From assembly GCA_964565715.1 (NCBI GenBank), contig CAZMGG010000110.1:1-19464 (forward strand): 19,464 nt of DNA, in the 5' to 3' direction. A program made the translations under genes and the position numbers. The stretch is from CAZMGG01 sp964565715. GTDB lineage: Bacteria; Planctomycetota; UBA1135; UBA2386. Shown in pieces: positions 7,248 to 15,226 of the stretch; within the stretch, counting starts at the first letter, position 1, and each line of letters starts with the position of its first letter. Below the pieces are notes generated by a model that saw only the letters and a list, made by a program, of their open reading frames with translations, searched no databases and was not told the origin of the DNA.

Positions 7248-8611
7248 CACCACATCGGCCGGTCGGGGTTGCGCCGGTAGGCGAGGTGGCCGTTCACCAC
7301 CAGGGTGCGGACGTGGTTGCGCGGATCGATCGGGTCGCCGCTCCAGACGCCGAGGTCGGCGTCCTTGCCGACCTCCAGCGAGCCGACCCGGTGATCGATG
7401 CCGGCGAAGCGCGCCGCGTTCAGGGTGATGCCGCGCAGCGCGATCTGCTGCGGCAGGCCCAGCCGCGAGGCCACCGCCGCCTGCAGCGTGAGCTGCTCCT
7501 GGGCGACCACCGGCGAGTCGGTGTTGATGCCGATGCCGTCGATGCCGAGGCCCTGCACCGGCTCGCGCCAGCCGTGCTGGCCGCCGCGGTACCAGTTGCT
7601 GGCCAGCCCTTCGAAGCGCGAGGTCTTCGGGTCGAAGTAGTACTGGCGCGGGCCGCCGGCGATCGGCACGCCGGCATCGCGGGCGTCCTCGGAGAGCCGG
7701 TAGCCGTCGAAGGTGCCGTGCACGATCACCGTCCACAGGCCGAGTTCGAGGCGCAGTTCGCGGATGGTCTGCAGCACGACCTGGTAGATCTGCGTGTGCA
7801 CCGAGACCGGATACTCGTGGCGGAACAAGCCGCGCAGCAGCTCCAGGTCGGCCTGGAAGTCGGGCTTGGGCCCGGTGCCCTTCTGGAACGCATCCCAGGC
7901 CTCGTGGTAGCGCTTGCCGCGCAGCAGCGTCTGCCGGATGCCGTCGCTCATCCCCATCATGCCCGAGCCGAGGTCGCCGGAACGGCGCTCGGGATTGCCG
8001 GCCTGGGCGATCTTCAGGCTGCCGGGGAAGCGCACCAGCGCCTCCTCCGGCGAGGGTCCCCAGGTCTTGGTGAGCGTGCCGAAGCCGCCCATGTTGGAGC
8101 CGGAGCCCGGGATGTAGAGCGCGGTGGTGACCCCGCCAGCCTGCGCCATCTTGATCTGCTCGTGCTCGAGCGTGATCAGGTCGAGGGTGCGGAACTCGGG
8201 GTTGGTCTGATGCACCGTGTCGTTGAGGTCGAAGCTCGGCGACGCGATGTGGCAGTGCATCTCGACGATGCCGGGGATGATCCAGGCGTCACCGCAGTCG
8301 ATCAGTTCGTAGCCCGCCGGGACCTGCACGTCGCGGGTCCGGCCGACGGCGACGATCAGGCCGTCCTTGGTGAGGACCACGCCGTCGTCGATCGGCGGGC
8401 CCGAGATGGGCAGCACCTTGGCGGCGCGGAACGCGTAGGCCGGGCTTGGCCGGCCGCGCGGGCCCCACTTCGCCACCTGGTGTTCGGCCTCGGTCTTCGG
8501 CCGGTTGCCGAAGTGGATCTGCATCGAACGCGCCTCGGCGTCCTGGGCGCGGGTCCCGCCGGCCAGGCCGGCGGCGGCGGCGAGCAGGAGCGGAACGGCT
8601 GGGAACTGCAT
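7247..8611 (-). CDS. Exported amidohydrolase with intact metal site (sixth gene of array)
   Basis: A 454-aa protein with signal peptide (cut near GGTRAQ, residue 23) and a complete predicted metal centre: H119 and H121 in VEMHCH, H272 in VSVHTQ, H298 in IVHGTFDG, D365 in INTDSPVV. K200 (GSLKIAQAGNPERR) is a candidate bridging lysine. A 35-residue spacer (residues 24-58) precedes the N-terminal sandwich strand. Family signatures are IPGSGSNMGGFG, the helix RYHEAWDAF (the insertion point expanded in the paralogs, here short) and VGSLEVGKDADLGVWSGDP. It is expected to hydrolyse an amide-like bond outside the cytoplasm, substrate unknown. The ATG overlaps the previous stop (TGATG) and has a strong GGAGG 7 nt upstream, suggesting efficient translation. 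Together with the seventh gene it forms the likely catalytic core of the array. Confidence 0.93.
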   Translation of the reverse strand: MQFPAVPLLLAAAAGLAGGTRAQDAEARSMQIHFGNRPKTEAEHQVAKWGPRGRPSPAYAFRAAKVLPISGPPIDDGVVLTKDGLIVAVGRTRDVQVPAGYELIDCGDAWIIPGIVEMHCHIASPSFDLNDTVHQTNPEFRTLDLITLEHEQIKMAQAGGVTTALYIPGSGSNMGGFGTLTKTWGPSPEEALVRFPGSLKIAQAGNPERRSGDLGSGMMGMSDGIRQTLLRGKRYHEAWDAFQKGTGPKPDFQADLELLRGLFRHEYPVSVHTQIYQVVLQTIRELRLELGLWTVIVHGTFDGYRLSEDARDAGVPIAGGPRQYYFDPKTSRFEGLASNWYRGGQHGWREPVQGLGIDGIGINTDSPVVAQEQLTLQAAVASRLGLPQQIALRGITLNAARFAGIDHRVGSLEVGKDADLGVWSGDPIDPRNHVRTLVVNGHLAYRRNPDRPMW

Positions 8612-11454
8612 CAGCGGGCCTCCGTGCGGCGGTCGACCACCACGTCACCGTTGACCACCACCAGCAGCACGCGGCTGGTGGGTTCGAAGGGCGCGCCGGA
8701 GAACACCACGAAGTCGGCGTCCTTGCCCTTCTGCAGGGTGCCGATGCGGTCGTCGAGGCGGAACAGCTTCGCCGGCACCGAGGTCATCGCCGCCAGCGCG
8801 TCCTCCGGCGGCAGGCCGTAGCGCACGGCGTAGGCCGCGTGCAGCGGCAGGTTGCGGGCGCCCCGGCACTCGCCGGTGCCGAACGCGACCGACAGGCCCA
8901 GCGCTGCCATCCGCGCCGCCAGGTTGGTCACCGAGCCATCGCTCTCGTCGCGCACCAGCTCCGGGCCGAGGATCACGCCGGGCTGCTTGCCGGCCAGCAC
9001 GCTGCGGTCGTCGAGGACGCCGTCGGCGCCGTGCAGCACGTAGGGGAGCTGCTCCTGCTCGAACAGGGCGATGACGTCGGCGACGGCGGCGGGCCGCGTG
9101 ACGCGGATCACCGCGGCGGCGCGCTTCCCGATCACCGCCCGGATCGGCTCCAGGTTCTCGTCGACGTTGGGCTTCTGCGGCTCGCCGGAGCCGGTGGTGC
9201 CGGCGCCGCCGGTGGCGGGCCGCGCCGCGGGCGCCGCTCCCGGCGTCTTGCTGGTGCGGGTGGCGGTGAAGTCGCGGGCGCCGCCGGGACCGAGCGGCAG
9301 CTTGCCGGTCATGGTGTCGCCGCTCACGTCCGCCTCGAGATTCACCTCGTTGCGGCCCATGCGGAAGGTCACCTTCAGCTTGCCGTTCTCGAAGCTGCCG
9401 TCGGCGATCTCGCCGGCCGGGAGCTGGTTCGGCCCGAACGTGATCTGCACGCTGCCGGTCACCTTGCTGCCCTCCAGCTTCAGGTTCATGACCACCTTGA
9501 GGGTGATCTGCTCCTGCACGTTGATCTCCGCCTCCCAGGTGCCGCTGATCGGGTCGGGTCCGGCGTTGGCTGGCGGTGGCGGCGGCGGCGCCTCGACCGG
9601 CTTCTTGCCCTTGCCCGCCTTGAAGTCCGCCAGCGCCTGTTCGTACTTCTGCCAGGCCTCGACGTAGCGACGGCCGCGATCGATGGTCTCCTTCAGGCCA
9701 CGGGTGGCGTCGGGGCCGATCGCGTCGTGCACGAAGCGCTGGCCCGCCACCTCCCGCAGCACCATGCCGGCGCGGTCGCGGGCGCCGGTCTTGATCGCGG
9801 CGACGCGGCCGGCGACGGGGCCGCCGTCCTTGCCCGACACCAGCACCGAGGTGATGCCGGCCTCACGGGCCGGCGCGAACATCGGGTCGTCGTGGGCGAT
9901 CGCGGCGGTGAGCTTCTGGTTGGCGGCACCGGGCGGCACGCCGGTGCCATCGCCGGCCAGACCGAGGTGCGAGAACGCATCGATCAGGCCCGGCGTCGCC
10001 GTGCCGTCCGGCAGGTCGATCACGCGGGCGCCGTAGGGCACCGACAGGCCCTCGCCGACGGCGACGATGCGGCCCTCCTCGCACAGGATCGTGGCGGGGC
10101 CGAAGCTGCGGCCGTCGCCGGTGAAGGCGCGGCCGATGCGCACCGCCAGCAGGCGGCTCTGCTCCTGGCGTTGGAAGACCAGTTCGCCGCCGACGTAGGT
10201 GGCCTCCACCAGCGTGCCGACGGCGAACGGCTCGCCGGTGAGGATCAGGAAGTCGGCGTCGCGATCCGGCGCCAGCAGGCCGACGCGGTCGTCGACGCCG
10301 AGGATCGCGGCGGCATCGCCGGTCACCGCCCGCAGCGCCGCTGCGGGCGGCAGGCCGAAGCGCACCGCGTGCGCCACCGACCACAGGTAGTCGCGCAGGG
10401 CGGCGCCGGGCGGCGGTGCCAGCGCGATCTTCATGCCGGCACCGGCGGCGCGGGCCGGCGCGGTCAGGTCGGGCAGCGGCTGCTCCTGCCGGCGATCCTC
10501 GCCGCCGGCGGTGGGCGCGTTGGCGGTCACCGGCATCCGGAAGGTGGCGGCGGTGCCCAGCGCGGCGGCGCGGGCCGCCAGGGTGCCGATCTCCCAGGGA
10601 TCCTCCAGCACCAGGCGCCGGCCGGCGCCGATCTCGTCGGCGAGCTGCAGCGCGGCGCGGACGTCGCGGCCCTTGGGGGTGGCCGCCCGCAGCGCCAGTT
10701 CGCCCCGGGCGACGGCGTGCAGCGCCGCCGGGTCGTACTGGTTCTCGGCGCTGCCGGGGCCGGTCAGGCCGCCGTTCGGCGCGGCGTCGGCGCCCGGCGC
10801 CCGCAGCAGCTGGCGCAGTTCGGCCAGCAGCGAGATGCGGCCCGACGGCCGCTGGATGCGCGAGGGCAGCAGCGGGTCGTCGCTGGTCGGGAACGCGGTC
10901 GGCTCGAACACCCGCGGCGCCGTGGTGGCGCTGTCGCCGAGGTTGACCCGCAGGCAGGCGTTCTCGCGGAGCACCTGCTCGACCACGTCGGTGGCGCCGC
11001 CCCCGGACAGCTTCACGACGGAGCCCTGGCCGGACACCAGACGGTTGCGACCCGGCGACAGGTAGGCGGTGGTCACGCCGCCCTGCAGCGCGTCCTTGCG
11101 GTTGCGGACGAAGTCGAAGCCGTCCACCGCGACGAAGTCCGGCGTGATCGCGTAGTCCTCGTCGCGCACCTCGGACAGGTCGGAGTCGGCGGCGACGATG
11201 CCCGGCATCACCACCTTGGAACTGGCGTCGATCACCCGCACGCCGGCCGGCGGCGGCTCGGTGCCGATCGAGCGGATCCGGCCGTCGCGGGTGGTGAGCC
11301 AGACGTCGCGCAGCACGCTGCCGTCGCCGAGGTGCAGGGTGCCGCAGCGCACGGCCAGCTCGGCCTTGGTGTCGGCCTTGGCGTCGGCCGGGGCCTGCGC
11401 GGGCAGCGGCAGCGCCGCCAGCAGCGGCAGCAGGAACAGGAAGGGCGCGCGCAT
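8611..11454 (-). CDS. Exported double-domain amidohydrolase-like protein with inserted beta-domain, both metal sites lost (fifth gene of array)
   Basis: A 947-aa protein with signal peptide (MRAPFLFLLPLLAALPLPAQ) followed by two head-to-tail amidohydrolase-like domains. Domain 1 (about 35-430) has VMPGIVAADSD, LSPGRNRLVSG and VGLLAPDRDADFLILTGEP; its HxH positions are Asp90 and Asp92. Domain 2 (about 435-947) has ATPGLIDAFSHLG (HxH positions Phe494 and His496), GPVAGRVAAIK and IGTLQKGKDADFVVFSGAP. Within domain 2, after the helix RRYVEAWQKYEQALADF and a poly-Pro run (623-628), lies a separate beta-rich module (636-733: GTWEAEI, LEGSKVTGSVQITFG, GDTMTGKLPLG) resembling the lipocalin-like 'G.W......K.TG' domains common in secreted bacterial proteins. 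A Thr/Gly/Ala linker (737-757) follows. The start has AGGGG about 11 nt upstream. It is the only fusion in the array; a non-catalytic, binding role seems likely. Confidence 0.9.
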   Translation of the reverse strand: MRAPFLFLLPLLAALPLPAQAPADAKADTKAELAVRCGTLHLGDGSVLRDVWLTTRDGRIRSIGTEPPPAGVRVIDASSKVVMPGIVAADSDLSEVRDEDYAITPDFVAVDGFDFVRNRKDALQGGVTTAYLSPGRNRLVSGQGSVVKLSGGGATDVVEQVLRENACLRVNLGDSATTAPRVFEPTAFPTSDDPLLPSRIQRPSGRISLLAELRQLLRAPGADAAPNGGLTGPGSAENQYDPAALHAVARGELALRAATPKGRDVRAALQLADEIGAGRRLVLEDPWEIGTLAARAAALGTAATFRMPVTANAPTAGGEDRRQEQPLPDLTAPARAAGAGMKIALAPPPGAALRDYLWSVAHAVRFGLPPAAALRAVTGDAAAILGVDDRVGLLAPDRDADFLILTGEPFAVGTLVEATYVGGELVFQRQEQSRLLAVRIGRAFTGDGRSFGPATILCEEGRIVAVGEGLSVPYGARVIDLPDGTATPGLIDAFSHLGLAGDGTGVPPGAANQKLTAAIAHDDPMFAPAREAGITSVLVSGKDGGPVAGRVAAIKTGARDRAGMVLREVAGQRFVHDAIGPDATRGLKETIDRGRRYVEAWQKYEQALADFKAGKGKKPVEAPPPPPPANAGPDPISGTWEAEINVQEQITLKVVMNLKLEGSKVTGSVQITFGPNQLPAGEIADGSFENGKLKVTFRMGRNEVNLEADVSGDTMTGKLPLGPGGARDFTATRTSKTPGAAPAARPATGGAGTTGSGEPQKPNVDENLEPIRAVIGKRAAAVIRVTRPAAVADVIALFEQEQLPYVLHGADGVLDDRSVLAGKQPGVILGPELVRDESDGSVTNLAARMAALGLSVAFGTGECRGARNLPLHAAYAVRYGLPPEDALAAMTSVPAKLFRLDDRIGTLQKGKDADFVVFSGAPFEPTSRVLLVVVNGDVVVDRRTEAR

Positions 11455-11457
11455 CGG

Positions 11458-12744
11458 CTAGTTCCCCTTCCCGGCCTTGCCGGTGCCGGCGGGCTCGTTG
11501 CGGCTGCCGGTCTGGAACAGGTGCTGCAGGCGCGGGTCCTGGCTGCGTTCGTAGACCACCTGGCCCTGCAGCAGCACCGTCTCCACCCAGGTGGTGGCCT
11601 GGAACGGATCGCCGGTGACGATCTGCAGGTTGGCCAGCCTGCCCTCGGCGATGCTGCCGAGCTGGTCGCCGAGCCCGAGGATCTGGGCCGGCACCGTGGT
11701 CAGCGACTCCAGCGCCACGCGGCGATCGACGCCGTTGCGCACCAGGGTGGCGAGCTGCCACCAGGGCTGCGCGGTGGGGCCGCGCTCGCCGACGCTGATC
11801 GCGAACGACACGCCCTGGTCGGCGAGGATCTTCGCCGGGCAGACCTTGACCTCCTTGTCGGAGTCGTCGACCGCCTCCCAGAACTCGAGGGCCTCGTCGA
11901 GCACCACCGGCGCCTTCAGCTTGCCCAGTTCGACGGCGGCCTTGTGGATGCTGCGGCCCAGCACCAGGGTCAGATCCATCTCCTGCTGCAGGCGCATCGC
12001 CTCGCCGACCTCGGCGGCCGACGGCACGAACAGGAAGCCGCGCAGCTTGCGTTGCAGCAGCTCGACCACCGGCAGCTTCTGGCGGTCGATCTCCTCGGTC
12101 CACTCCTTGTCCTTGGCGATCGCGCCGGCCTTCTTCTCGGCCTCGAACTCGGCCTTGCGGCGCTCGAAGTCGGCGAGGTGGTCGCGGGCGTCGTCCAGGG
12201 CCCGGCGCAGCTTGCGCACCTGCGCCAGCCGGCCGCCGCCCTGGGCCAGCAGCGACAGCTTGATGCCGCTGCGGGTCGTCACCGCCATGTCCTCGACGGT
12301 GCGGCCGACGGGCTTGACCACCATGCCGATGCCGCCGAGCAGGGTCTGGTCACCGGGCAGCACGTGCAGGGTGCCGACGCCAGAGCGCAGCATGTCCTCG
12401 AAGAACGTCGCCGACGGGTCGACCGCGTCGGCCACGCTCACGTAGGGCACGTTCTGCATCTGCTCGTTGCCGCCGCGCATGCCGGCGGGCGCGTGGGCCA
12501 GCACCCAGGTCGGCAGCACGGTCTTGTCGCTGGCGTCGATCACCCGGGCGTCCCACGGCACCTCGATGTCGGCCTGCTTGCCGACCTTGGCGATGCGGCC
12601 GTTCTGGATCACGATGACCGCGTCCTCGAGGACCGGACCGGTGACCGTGATCACCTTGCCGGCCTTGAGGGCGACGGTGTCCTGCGCGAGCAGGACCTGG
12701 GGGAGAAGGGCGGCCGCGAACGCGGCGAGGATGGGGGCCTTCAT
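11458..12744 (-). CDS. Exported amidohydrolase-like protein with charged helical insert, no HxH motif (fourth gene of array)
   Basis: A 428-aa protein with signal peptide ending VLLAQ (residue 21). Family signatures: VITVTGPVLEDAVIVIQNG, SVADAVDP, VLPGDQTLLGGIG (128-140) and LGSIAEGRLANLQIVTGDP. In place of PGxxDxHxH it reads LPTWVLAHAP (77-86): the first histidine (H84) may be kept but the second is Pro86, and no other ligand is recognisable. Residues about 172-225 are a long Arg/Lys/Glu/Asp/Ala helix, likely coiled coil, at the same site where other paralogs hold Pro-rich linkers. The C-terminus ends in a short Gly/Lys tail (AGTGKAGKGN). It stops 3 nt before the next gene starts and begins 28 nt after the previous one; no clear Shine-Dalgarno sequence precedes its ATG. 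Start chosen because it gives the signal peptide directly; earlier in-frame starts lie inside the upstream gene. Confidence 0.88.
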   Translation of the reverse strand: MKAPILAAFAAALLPQVLLAQDTVALKAGKVITVTGPVLEDAVIVIQNGRIAKVGKQADIEVPWDARVIDASDKTVLPTWVLAHAPAGMRGGNEQMQNVPYVSVADAVDPSATFFEDMLRSGVGTLHVLPGDQTLLGGIGMVVKPVGRTVEDMAVTTRSGIKLSLLAQGGGRLAQVRKLRRALDDARDHLADFERRKAEFEAEKKAGAIAKDKEWTEEIDRQKLPVVELLQRKLRGFLFVPSAAEVGEAMRLQQEMDLTLVLGRSIHKAAVELGKLKAPVVLDEALEFWEAVDDSDKEVKVCPAKILADQGVSFAISVGERGPTAQPWWQLATLVRNGVDRRVALESLTTVPAQILGLGDQLGSIAEGRLANLQIVTGDPFQATTWVETVLLQGQVVYERSQDPRLQHLFQTGSRNEPAGTGKAGKGN

Positions 12745-12772
12745 GGTCACTCGGGGATGCGTTCGGGGTGGC

Positions 12773-13993
12773 TCAGTCGGGAATGCGGATGCCGCCGATG
12801 TGCACGGCTTCGGCGCGGGCGGCGGGGTCGAAGGGGTCGGCGGACCAGACGACGAAGTCGGCGTCGCGGCCCTGGCCGAGGCTGCCGATCCGGTCGGCGA
12901 CGCCGAGCAGGCGCGCCGGCATGACGGTGATGGCGTCGAGCGCGGCCAGCGGCGGCAGGCCGTTGCGCACCGCAAACGTCGCCTCGCGCACCAGGTCCAG
13001 GGCCATCGGGTTGCCGCCGGTGGTGATCACGAACGGCACGCCCTTCTGCTGCAGCAGGTTGATCGTGTCGAAGCGGGGATCGGCGCCGTCGCCCGCACCG
13101 GGGCCGGCGACGCGGTCGGCGCTCGGCGCGCCCACCAGCACCCAGGTCTTCGCCGCGGCCAGTTCGTCCACCAGCCGCCAGGCCTCCTGGGCCTCCTCGA
13201 TCACCGCGCGGTAGCCGAACTCGTCCATCAGCCGCAGGGCGGTGCGGATGTCCTGCTCGGCCCGCGCCACCGTGAACACCTGCAGTTCGCCCTTCAGGGC
13301 CCGCACCAGCACGTCGAGGCCCGGGTCACCGGCCGGCGCGCCGTCGAGCGTCTGCTGCTGGTAGGCCTTGGCGTCGTGGAAGGCCTTGCGCGCCGCCCAG
13401 ACCACGCCCATCCGGGTGGTCGGCCGGCGGTAGTAGATCGAATCGACGTTGCCGCCGCGGATCGCCCGGTTGCCCGACGACGGCTCGCCGCCCATCACCA
13501 GGCGCAGGCCGGACTCGTCCGCGAGCAGCATCTCGGCGGGGCTTGCGCCCCACGTCTTGACCACCGCCGACAGGCCGCCGATCACGTTGCGGTTGCCCGG
13601 CGTGAGGTGCAGGGCGGTGACGCCGGCGGTGCGGGCCCGGCGCAGGGCGCGGTCGGCCGGGTCGAACGCGTCCAGGACGCGCAGGTGCGGCGTGACCTCG
13701 TCTGCCTGCTCGTTGCGGTCGCCGGCGGCCGCGCCGTACTGGGCGCCGGCGTCGATCAGGCCCGGCGTGATGGTGCGGCCGGTGACGTCGTGCACCTCGG
13801 CGCCATCCGGCAGCGGCGTGCCGGCGGGACCGACGGTCTGCACCTTGCCGCCGGCGACGATCAGGACGCCGTTGTCGATCGGGGCCGCGCCACCGGGCAG
13901 GATCCGGGCGCCGCGGAAGACGGCGATGCGGTCCTGGGCGGACAGCGGCAGTGCCAGCAGGGCGGCGATGAGGCAGGCGGTGGTGGGGCGCAT
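12773..13993 (-). CDS. Exported amidohydrolase-like protein without HxH motif (third gene of array)
   Basis: A 406-aa protein with a short signal peptide (MRPTTACLIAALLALPLSAQ). It retains many non-catalytic signatures of the family: VLDAFDPADRALRRARTAGVT region (107-125), LTPGNRNVIGG (130-140), VVKTWG, RRPTTRMG (189-196) with the following helix ARKAFHDAKAYQQQ, and IGSLGQGRDADFVVWSADP (369-387). The HxH positions are Gly83 and Gln85 (PGLIDAGAQ), the fifth-strand His position is hydrophobic or Thr (VFTVA), and the last Asp is replaced in ITTGGNP. It has no large insert, so it is the most conventional-looking of the dead members and a good reference for where the active site was lost. Gaps of 25 nt before and 28 nt after it are compatible with co-transcription. 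Confidence 0.88.
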   Translation of the reverse strand: MRPTTACLIAALLALPLSAQDRIAVFRGARILPGGAAPIDNGVLIVAGGKVQTVGPAGTPLPDGAEVHDVTGRTITPGLIDAGAQYGAAAGDRNEQADEVTPHLRVLDAFDPADRALRRARTAGVTALHLTPGNRNVIGGLSAVVKTWGASPAEMLLADESGLRLVMGGEPSSGNRAIRGGNVDSIYYRRPTTRMGVVWAARKAFHDAKAYQQQTLDGAPAGDPGLDVLVRALKGELQVFTVARAEQDIRTALRLMDEFGYRAVIEEAQEAWRLVDELAAAKTWVLVGAPSADRVAGPGAGDGADPRFDTINLLQQKGVPFVITTGGNPMALDLVREATFAVRNGLPPLAALDAITVMPARLLGVADRIGSLGQGRDADFVVWSADPFDPAARAEAVHIGGIRIPD

Positions 13994-14018
13994 CTTCGGG
14001 TCGGCTTCGGGAATGGGA

Positions 14019-15215
14019 TCAGCGGGCGGCGTCGGCCGTGGGGTGGACCTGCACGCCGGCGGCATGGGCGGCCCGCAGGCTCGAGGTGAGATCCAGCGGA
14101 TCGCCGGACCAGACGGCGAAGTCGGCGTCGCAGCCGACCCGCAGGGTGCCGATGCGGGCCTGCTGGCCGAGCAGTTCGGCGGGCGCACGGGTGAGCGCGT
14201 CGATCGCCGTCTTGCGGTCGAGGCCGTGGCGCACGGCGAGCGCCGCCGACAGCCGCAGCTGCTCGCCGTCGGTGGCGGCGAAGCAGAAGCGCACGCCGGC
14301 CCTGGCCAGCACCGCCGGCAGCGCGAGCTGGCGGTCGGGGCTGTCGAGCAGCAGCGAGCCGAGCGCGACGCGCGCGTTGGCGGCCTTGAGCACGTCGAGG
14401 CAGCGGTCGGCGTCGGCGGCGCCGAGCAGCACCGGCTCCACGCCCGCCTGCTGGCAGACCTGCAGCGCCGCGCGGATCTCGGCCTCCGAGTTGGCGTGCA
14501 CGAACAGCCGCCGGCTGCCCTGCAGCACCTCGCGCAGCGGCTGGTCGGCGGCGCCGACCACCGGCGCCTTGCCGCGCTCGAACGCCGCCCGCAGCATCTC
14601 CACCGAACCCATCAGCGAGGTCGGCGCCCGTTCCTGGTCGCGGGCCACGGGGATCAGCGACGCCTTCAGGTAGAGATCGGCGTCGACCACGGTGCCGAGC
14701 GGCGCGCCGGGGCCGCCAGCGGGCGCCGGCCTGACCAGGCAGGCGATGCCGCCGAGCAGGTTGCGGGAGGCCGGCGGGAACGCCGCGCTGGTCACGCCCG
14801 CCGCCGCCAGGCGCCGCAGTTCGTCCTGGAAGGGATCGAACGCGTCGGCGGTGCGCAGCGTCGGCGTCAGCGCCGAGGCGACCTCGGTCAGTTCGGCCTC
14901 CTGACCGAGCCAGGAATGCGCGTTGACCAGACCCGGAGTGATCGTGGCGTCGCCGAAGTCGAGGCGGCGGGCCTGGGCGCGGGCCTCGGCCGGGATCTCC
15001 GCGCCGACGTAGGCGACCTTGCCGCCGCGCACCAGCAGCGCGCCGTCCTGCAGCACGGCGTCGGGCGCCAGCACGATGGTGCGCGCCAGCACCAGCAGGT
15101 CCTGCGCGTTCGGGCCGGGGTTCTGGGGAGTGCCCTGGGCGGGTGCGGCCGCCGCGAGGAACAGGCCCAGCAACGGCGGCAGCGACGTGGGAGAACGGGG
15201 ATTCATGGGGCGCAT
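14019..15215 (-). CDS. Exported amidohydrolase-like protein with partly decayed metal site (second gene of array)
   Basis: A 398-aa protein. I favour the ATG at 15215, with AGGA 5 nt upstream; a GTG at 15230 that overlaps the previous stop (GTGA) and an ATG at 15206 are alternatives. All give a signal peptide ending in AAAAPAQ. Signatures: ADAFDP, FPPASRNLLGGIA (146-158), TSLMGSVEMLRAAF and IGTLRVGCDADFAVWSGDP (355-373). The metal site is half kept: H100 (PGLVNAHSW) is present but the second HxH residue is Trp102; H240 (LFVHANSE) and D316 (FAATDGEQ) match ligands of the intact paralogs, while the sixth-strand His is Gly in LLGAAD. It could be an intermediate of decay, or bind a metal differently. 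It has no long insert; a Pro/Gly/Ala loop lies at 163-174. Confidence 0.87.
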   Translation of the reverse strand: MRPMNPRSPTSLPPLLGLFLAAAAPAQGTPQNPGPNAQDLLVLARTIVLAPDAVLQDGALLVRGGKVAYVGAEIPAEARAQARRLDFGDATITPGLVNAHSWLGQEAELTEVASALTPTLRTADAFDPFQDELRRLAAAGVTSAAFPPASRNLLGGIACLVRPAPAGGPGAPLGTVVDADLYLKASLIPVARDQERAPTSLMGSVEMLRAAFERGKAPVVGAADQPLREVLQGSRRLFVHANSEAEIRAALQVCQQAGVEPVLLGAADADRCLDVLKAANARVALGSLLLDSPDRQLALPAVLARAGVRFCFAATDGEQLRLSAALAVRHGLDRKTAIDALTRAPAELLGQQARIGTLRVGCDADFAVWSGDPLDLTSSLRAAHAAGVQVHPTADAAR

Positions 15216-15226
15216 CGGGATCCTGC

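Noticed and set aside
5988..7736. Upstream extension of the seventh array gene
   Set aside because: The added N-terminus is an out-of-frame reading of the sixth gene; the ATG at 7247 gives a signal peptide and overlaps the stop of that gene.
8446..12924. 1,492-codon open frame on the plus strand
   Set aside because: It spans several minus-strand genes with recognised domains and signal peptides, and its product is rich in Arg/His/Gln/Ala without any family motif.
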